A DNA stretch of 64,000 bases, taken from assembly GCA_016210495.1 (NCBI GenBank), contig JACQUC010000258.1:8312-72311 (forward strand), read 5' to 3'. Shown here in pieces: positions 60,777-64,000 of the stretch. Position numbers and translations under genes: made by a program. The first letter of the stretch is position 1. Each line of letters begins with the position of its first letter. The notes below the pieces were generated by a model that was given only the letters and a program-made list of their open reading frames with translations, was not told the origin of the DNA and did not search any database. This DNA comes from Chloroflexota bacterium (GTDB taxonomy: Bacteria > Chloroflexota > FW602-bin22 > JACPRP01).

Positions 60777-61655
60777 TCATCTCCCCAGCAGGCCGAAGAC
60801 CGACAGCACCTCTTTGAGCTTGCGCTGGTTGCCCTCGGCCATAGGGCAGAGTGGCAGGCGCATCTCGCCCGAGCACAGCCCCATCAAGCCCGCTGCCGTT
60901 TTGACGGGGATGGGATTGGTCTCATAGAACATGGCCCGGAAAAGGTCGAAGAGCTGGTAGTGGAGCTCCTGGGCGCGTTTCACGTCGCCGCTCAGGAAGG
61001 CGGCGCAAAGATCGGCCACGGGCTTGGGCGCCACGTTGGCCGCCACGGAGATGACGCCGACGCCGCCAACCGCGAGGATCGGTAAGGTGAGCGCGTCGTC
61101 GCCGGACAGCACCGCGAAGTCGGGCCCGCAAAGCTTGACGACCGTGCTTATCTGCTCCACATTGCCGCACGCCTCCTTGATGCCGACGACGTTTTCGATC
61201 TGCGCCAATCGCGCCACAGTGTCGGGCAGGAGGTTGACGCTGGTGCGTCCTGGGACATTGTACAGGATGAGTGGCAGACCCGTGGCTCTGGCGACGGCCT
61301 GGAAATGGAGGAAAAGGCCTTCCTGCGTCGGCTTGTTGTAGTAAGGGGTGACCAGCAAGGCGCCGTCCGCGCCAACCCGCTGGGCCATCCTCGTGTACTC
61401 GATGGCTTTGCGGGTGTCGTTGGAGCCCGTGCCGGCGACGACGGGCACGCGACCCCTGGCGGTCTCGACGACGGTCTTGATCACCAGCTCATCTTCGGCC
61501 TCGGTCATCGTGGCCGATTCGCCCGTGGTGCCGCACGGGACGAGCCCGTTTGTCCCGCCCGCGATCTGGAACTCGACCAGCTCGCGGAGCGCCTTTTCGT
61601 CGACCCGGCCGTCCCTGAAGGGCGTTATCAACGCCACAAAAGATCCATTGAACAC
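60777..61655 (-). CDS. dapA: 4-hydroxy-tetrahydrodipicolinate synthase
   Basis: A 292-residue class I aldolase-type enzyme condensing pyruvate with aspartate semialdehyde. The Schiff-base Lys is in VVGIKEACGN; other landmarks are VPCGTTGESATM and LYNVPGRTSVNL. It heads the lysine/meso-diaminopimelate operon. The cell wall needs meso-diaminopimelate, consistent with peptidoglycan. Confidence 0.95.
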   Translation of the reverse strand: MFNGSFVALITPFRDGRVDEKALRELVEFQIAGGTNGLVPCGTTGESATMTEAEDELVIKTVVETARGRVPVVAGTGSNDTRKAIEYTRMAQRVGADGALLVTPYYNKPTQEGLFLHFQAVARATGLPLILYNVPGRTSVNLLPDTVARLAQIENVVGIKEACGNVEQISTVVKLCGPDFAVLSGDDALTLPILAVGGVGVISVAANVAPKPVADLCAAFLSGDVKRAQELHYQLFDLFRAMFYETNPIPVKTAAGLMGLCSGEMRLPLCPMAEGNQRKLKEVLSVFGLLGR

Positions 61656-61719
61656 GGTGCCACCTCCTATCGACAGCTTGTCTGCTATTGGCGACCTGAC
61701 CAGCCCTCAGTGCCCCGTA

Positions 61720-61748
61720 AATCTAGCACATTGAAAATCATGCGTCAA
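61720..61748 (-). promoter_or_regulatory. Promoter of the dap operon
   Basis: On the minus strand, TTGACG (61743-61748) and TAGATT (61720-61725) are 17 bases apart. Confidence 0.6.
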
Positions 61749-61754
61749 GTGTAC

Positions 61755-61784
61755 TTGACAAAGGCCCGGCTCGTGTGGTAATGA
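61755..61784 (+). promoter_or_regulatory. Candidate promoter of the grd operon, interlocked with the dap promoter
   Basis: TTGACA (61755-61760), 18-base spacer, TAATGA (61779-61784). Its -35 box and that of the divergent dap promoter form a 16-bp inverted repeat (GTCAAGT..ACTTGAC, 61744-61759). Confidence 0.5.
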
Positions 61785-61922
61785 TGGATTATCCTGCTGT
61801 GTTCGCGCTCCGATGGAACACGGGTACTCCCCGGGGCTCGTCTCGCGCCAACCCCGCTTGCAGGCCGGATTTACTAGCAGGCATATTAGCAAACTTCATA
61901 ATTTTTCGAGGAGGCGTTCGTT

Positions 61923-63365
61923 GTGCAAAACCCTGTAGTCCTGGGAGCAAGCTGTTCTCTCGTACACGTGCCAGACCTCGTGCGTTACGGCTCGAAGCCC
62001 ACCCGTGAGATCGGCTCCGGCCCTGGCCTCGACGCACTCGCCGCGCACCTGCGTTCGTATCAAGATGCCGTGGCCTACGGTCCCAATCAGGCATTCATCG
62101 GCAACATCGATCCGGACCAGCTCCACGAGGTCCCCACGCCGTGGTACGAAAATCTTTTGAGGACGCTCTCGCCCATCGGCCCCTTCGGAAGGATTGCATC
62201 CCAGGAGCAGTTTTACGCGGTGATGAAGGCCACCGACCAGTTCGATCTGGTCTGGCTGGAGGAAGGATTCAGCGCCGAGATACAGAAAGATCTCGACCCC
62301 GAAGTGTGTCCGGAGGAGAGCCGAAAGAAGATAGGCGCAGGTCTCCCTATGTCACAGATCCAGCAGAAAGTCGAGAGCAGGGTAGCTCTTCCTCTATACA
62401 GCGGGGAGCGGCTCATAGGGTGCCTGCAGCGCGGGCACGAGCAGGACGAGGCGCTGACGGCAATGGTGCTGATGGAGAACCTTACGGTCAAGGCCTCTGC
62501 CGTGATCGCGCTGCGAGATCTGCTGCGCATCCACAGTTTGGAGCCGGACTCAATCGACTACATCATGAGCTGCTCGGAAGAGGCGGTTGGCGATAGGTAC
62601 AATCGCGGTGGCGGCGCCCTGGCCAAGGCGATCGGCGAGGACTGCGGCTGCACGCGCGCCACCGGGGCCGACGTCAAGGCCTTCTGCTGCGGCCCCATCC
62701 ACTCGATGATAATGGCGACGAGCCTCGTGGCGGCAGGCATCTTCGAGAATGTCGTCGTCGTGGGAGGAGGGTCGCTGCCCAAGCTGGGGATGAAGTTCCA
62801 GAGCCACGTGGAGAAGAACATGCCGGTCCTCGAGGACGTTTTGGGGTGCTTCGCCATCCTGGTGGGACGCGACGACGGCAAGAGCCCGATCATTCGGCTG
62901 GACGGCATAGGACGGCACGACGTCGCCACGGGCTCTGCGCAGCAGGCGATTATGCAGGCGCTCGTGATCAAGCCCCTGGATAAGCTGGGGCTGCGCATCG
63001 TGGACGTGGACAAGTACTCCACCGAGCTACACAATCCCGAGATCACGCTGCCCTCGGACAGGGGAGACGTGCCGCGCACGAACTACCGCACTATTGGCGC
63101 ACTTGCAGCCGGTCGGAAGGAGATAGTGCCGAGCGAGCTGGAAAGCTTCGTGCGCAAGCACGGTATGCCAGGCTATGCGCCCACGCAGGGGCACGTCCCA
63201 TCGGCAGTGCCATATCTCCCCTTCGCGCGCGATGCCATTATGGCGGGCAGAATGACCCGTGCCATGTTCCTGGGCAAGGGCAGCCTTTTCCTCGGAAGAA
63301 TGACGAATCTTTCAGACGGGGCGTCGTTCATCTTGGAAACGAACCCCAATGGCAATAAGAGTTGA
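61923..63365 (+). CDS. grdC: Glycine/sarcosine/betaine reductase complex component C, beta subunit
   Basis: A 480-residue GrdC-like protein. Landmarks are LGASCSLVHVPDLVRYGSKP, PYGPNQAFIGN-type sequence, KAFCCGPIHSMIMATSLV and MTNLSDGASFILETNPN. GrdC with GrdD converts the carboxymethyl-enzyme product of selenoprotein A to acetyl phosphate, conserving energy as ATP. It has a thiolase-like fold. It starts at GTG after GAGGAGG. Here it comes before grdA with no grdD between, unlike the usual order. Component B and D genes are not in this window and may follow. Confidence 0.88.
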   Translation: MQNPVVLGASCSLVHVPDLVRYGSKPTREIGSGPGLDALAAHLRSYQDAVAYGPNQAFIGNIDPDQLHEVPTPWYENLLRTLSPIGPFGRIASQEQFYAVMKATDQFDLVWLEEGFSAEIQKDLDPEVCPEESRKKIGAGLPMSQIQQKVESRVALPLYSGERLIGCLQRGHEQDEALTAMVLMENLTVKASAVIALRDLLRIHSLEPDSIDYIMSCSEEAVGDRYNRGGGALAKAIGEDCGCTRATGADVKAFCCGPIHSMIMATSLVAAGIFENVVVVGGGSLPKLGMKFQSHVEKNMPVLEDVLGCFAILVGRDDGKSPIIRLDGIGRHDVATGSAQQAIMQALVIKPLDKLGLRIVDVDKYSTELHNPEITLPSDRGDVPRTNYRTIGALAAGRKEIVPSELESFVRKHGMPGYAPTQGHVPSAVPYLPFARDAIMAGRMTRAMFLGKGSLFLGRMTNLSDGASFILETNPNGNKS

Positions 63366-63377
63366 AGGAGGTCGAGA

Positions 63378-63851
63378 TTGTTTGACGACAAGAAGGTGAT
63401 CGCCCTGGGTGACAGAGATGGCATCCAGGGCCCGGCCATCGCGGCGTGTACGCTCGCCGCTGGCGGCCAGGTTGTCTACGCGCAAACGGAGTGCTTCGTT
63501 TGAACGGCGGCGGGATCGGTGGACCTGCAAACGCAGCAACGGATCAAGGACCTCGCCGAAGAGCACGGTGAGGACCAGCTCGTGGTCATCCTGGGACATC
63601 TGGACGCCGGCGGCGCCCGGATGGCCGCGGAAACCGTGACGGTGGGTGATCCGACGTGGGCAGGACCACTGGCCGGAGTCCAGTTAGGACTCCCCGTGTA
63701 TCACGTACTGGAGCCGGCGATCAAGGGCCGGATTCCTCAAGAAGCCTACGAAGCACACCTGAGCCTTATGGAGATGGTGATGGAATCGGAGGAGCCGATC
63801 ACCATCACCCAGCAAGTCAGGGAGAAGGGTAGCAAAGTAGTCTGCACGTGA
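63378..63851 (+). CDS. grdA: Glycine reductase selenoprotein A (UGA read as selenocysteine)
   Basis: A 157-residue GrdA when the in-frame TGA at 63501-63503 is read as selenocysteine. The product starts [20 protein letters not shown] and has the active-site redox motif CFVU (Cys39, Sec42) followed by [10 protein letters not shown]; both sides match GrdA, so the TGA is not a stop. It starts at TTG 63378 after AAGGAGG, 12 bases after grdC. GrdA carries the carboxymethyl group on Sec and is re-reduced by a thioredoxin-type donor. A candidate SECIS hairpin lies just after the TGA. The stop overlaps the next gene by GTGA. Confidence 0.92.
63510..63528 (+). promoter_or_regulatory. Candidate bacterial SECIS element in grdA
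   Basis: GCGGG (63510-63514) and CCTGC (63524-63528) form a 5-bp stem (one G-U) with a 9-base loop ATCGGTGGA. The loop carries two GG pairs, 15-19 bases after the UGA, which fits the pattern of a short stem with an apical GG for SelB. This is a by-eye fold. Confidence 0.5.
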
Positions 63852-64000
63852 TAGATCAGAAAGGCGCGAAGCCCAACATACAAGAAGCCATTGCCAAGAC
63901 GTGGCAAATGGTGGAGAAATACGCCCTTAAGAAGGGCTACGTGTTGAATCCTGACCGAGCGTCGCTGGAGAAGACGGTGCGGTCGATGGCCAGGCGGCAG
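63848..64000 (+). CDS. Ferredoxin:thioredoxin reductase catalytic (beta) subunit, partial
   Basis: The first 51 residues of a protein cut by the window edge, starting at GTG overlapping the grdA stop. The segment WQMVEKYALKKGYVLNPDRA followed by LEKTVRSMARRQ matches the N-terminal helix region of FTR beta, which precedes its CPC motifs. FTR passes ferredoxin electrons to thioredoxin. As the gene is coupled to grdA, it probably feeds reductant to the glycine-reductase system. The Cys motifs lie outside the window, so the call rests on the N-terminus only. Confidence 0.75.
   Translation, partial: MIDQKGAKPNIQEAIAKTWQMVEKYALKKGYVLNPDRASLEKTVRSMARRQ

Noticed and set aside
61785..61922. Glycine riboswitch upstream of grdC
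   Set aside because: None of the conserved glycine aptamer segments is visible.
63519..63851. Separate 110-residue gene starting at GTG 63519
   Set aside because: It is the C-terminal part of grdA after the selenocysteine UGA; the upstream 41 codons and the CFVU context match GrdA.

Overview
The window looks like a chromosomal segment of an uncultured, anaerobic, high-GC bacterium, most likely a Chloroflexota member. The clues are type IV pilus genes without secretin or pilotin genes (single-membrane type), surface proteins with long Thr-Pro linkers, an LPxTG-anchored protein, a DUF4012 protein, the LL-diaminopimelate aminotransferase (dapL) lysine route, and many GTG/TTG starts. The phylum call is an inference from gene content. 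Most intergenic gaps carry short palindromic repeats of several families.

Region by region: 1-1.1 kb holds a VapBC-type toxin-antitoxin pair with an overlapping operator, then a decayed flavin oxidoreductase remnant. 1.6-21 kb is a catabolic island: an enamidase-like amidohydrolase, a UbiD decarboxylase, a four-gene molybdoenzyme unit (catalytic subunit, MoaD-like, FeS, NrfD), a two-subunit TPP decarboxylase, a metallo-hydrolase, a complete branched-chain-amino-acid-type ABC transporter (substrate-binding protein at 2.9 kb, LivHMGF at 12.3-15.6 kb), an ADP-forming acyl-CoA synthetase, a CitE/HpcH-like lyase, a fumarase alpha subunit and a DRE-TIM synthase. 21-27.6 kb has an Fnr-like regulator divergent from a fumarate-reductase-like complex (FeS/cytochrome b fusion, FeS subunit, flavoprotein) and a SucCD-like ligase. 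Read together, a small acid is imported, hydrolysed or decarboxylated, activated to a CoA ester, cleaved, and its C4 products pass through fumarate/succinate/succinyl-CoA. The substrate is not established.

27.6-30 kb has a Pht5-like protein and a MEMO-family protein. 30.1-45.2 kb is a type IV pilus locus (pilB, N, O, M, D, T, C, then five pilin-like genes). Its minor-pilin set includes a protein that joins a membrane/GAF/winged-helix regulator to a prepilin, and a 935-residue tip-adhesin-like pilin. 45.2-56.5 kb is mixed: a benzoyl-CoA-reductase-like subunit, DUF4012, a secreted glycosidase-like protein, an LPxTG di-heme cytochrome, PaaX, RNase PH, an orphan molybdenum hydroxylase and a HAD nucleotidase. 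56.7-61.7 kb is a dapA-dapB-lysA-dapF-dapL operon. 61.9 kb to the end is the start of a glycine-reductase-type operon: grdC, a grdA selenoprotein read through an in-frame UGA, and the start of a ferredoxin:thioredoxin reductase gene.

The observations I rate highest are the regulator-prepilin fusion (39416-41260), the UGA-encoded selenoprotein GrdA with a candidate SECIS and an adjacent ferredoxin:thioredoxin reductase (63378-64000), the LPxTG-anchored di-heme cytochrome (51246-51791), and a 38-bp perfect palindromic repeat inserted in frame inside an acyl-CoA synthetase gene (17031-17068). No tRNA, rRNA or CRISPR array was seen.
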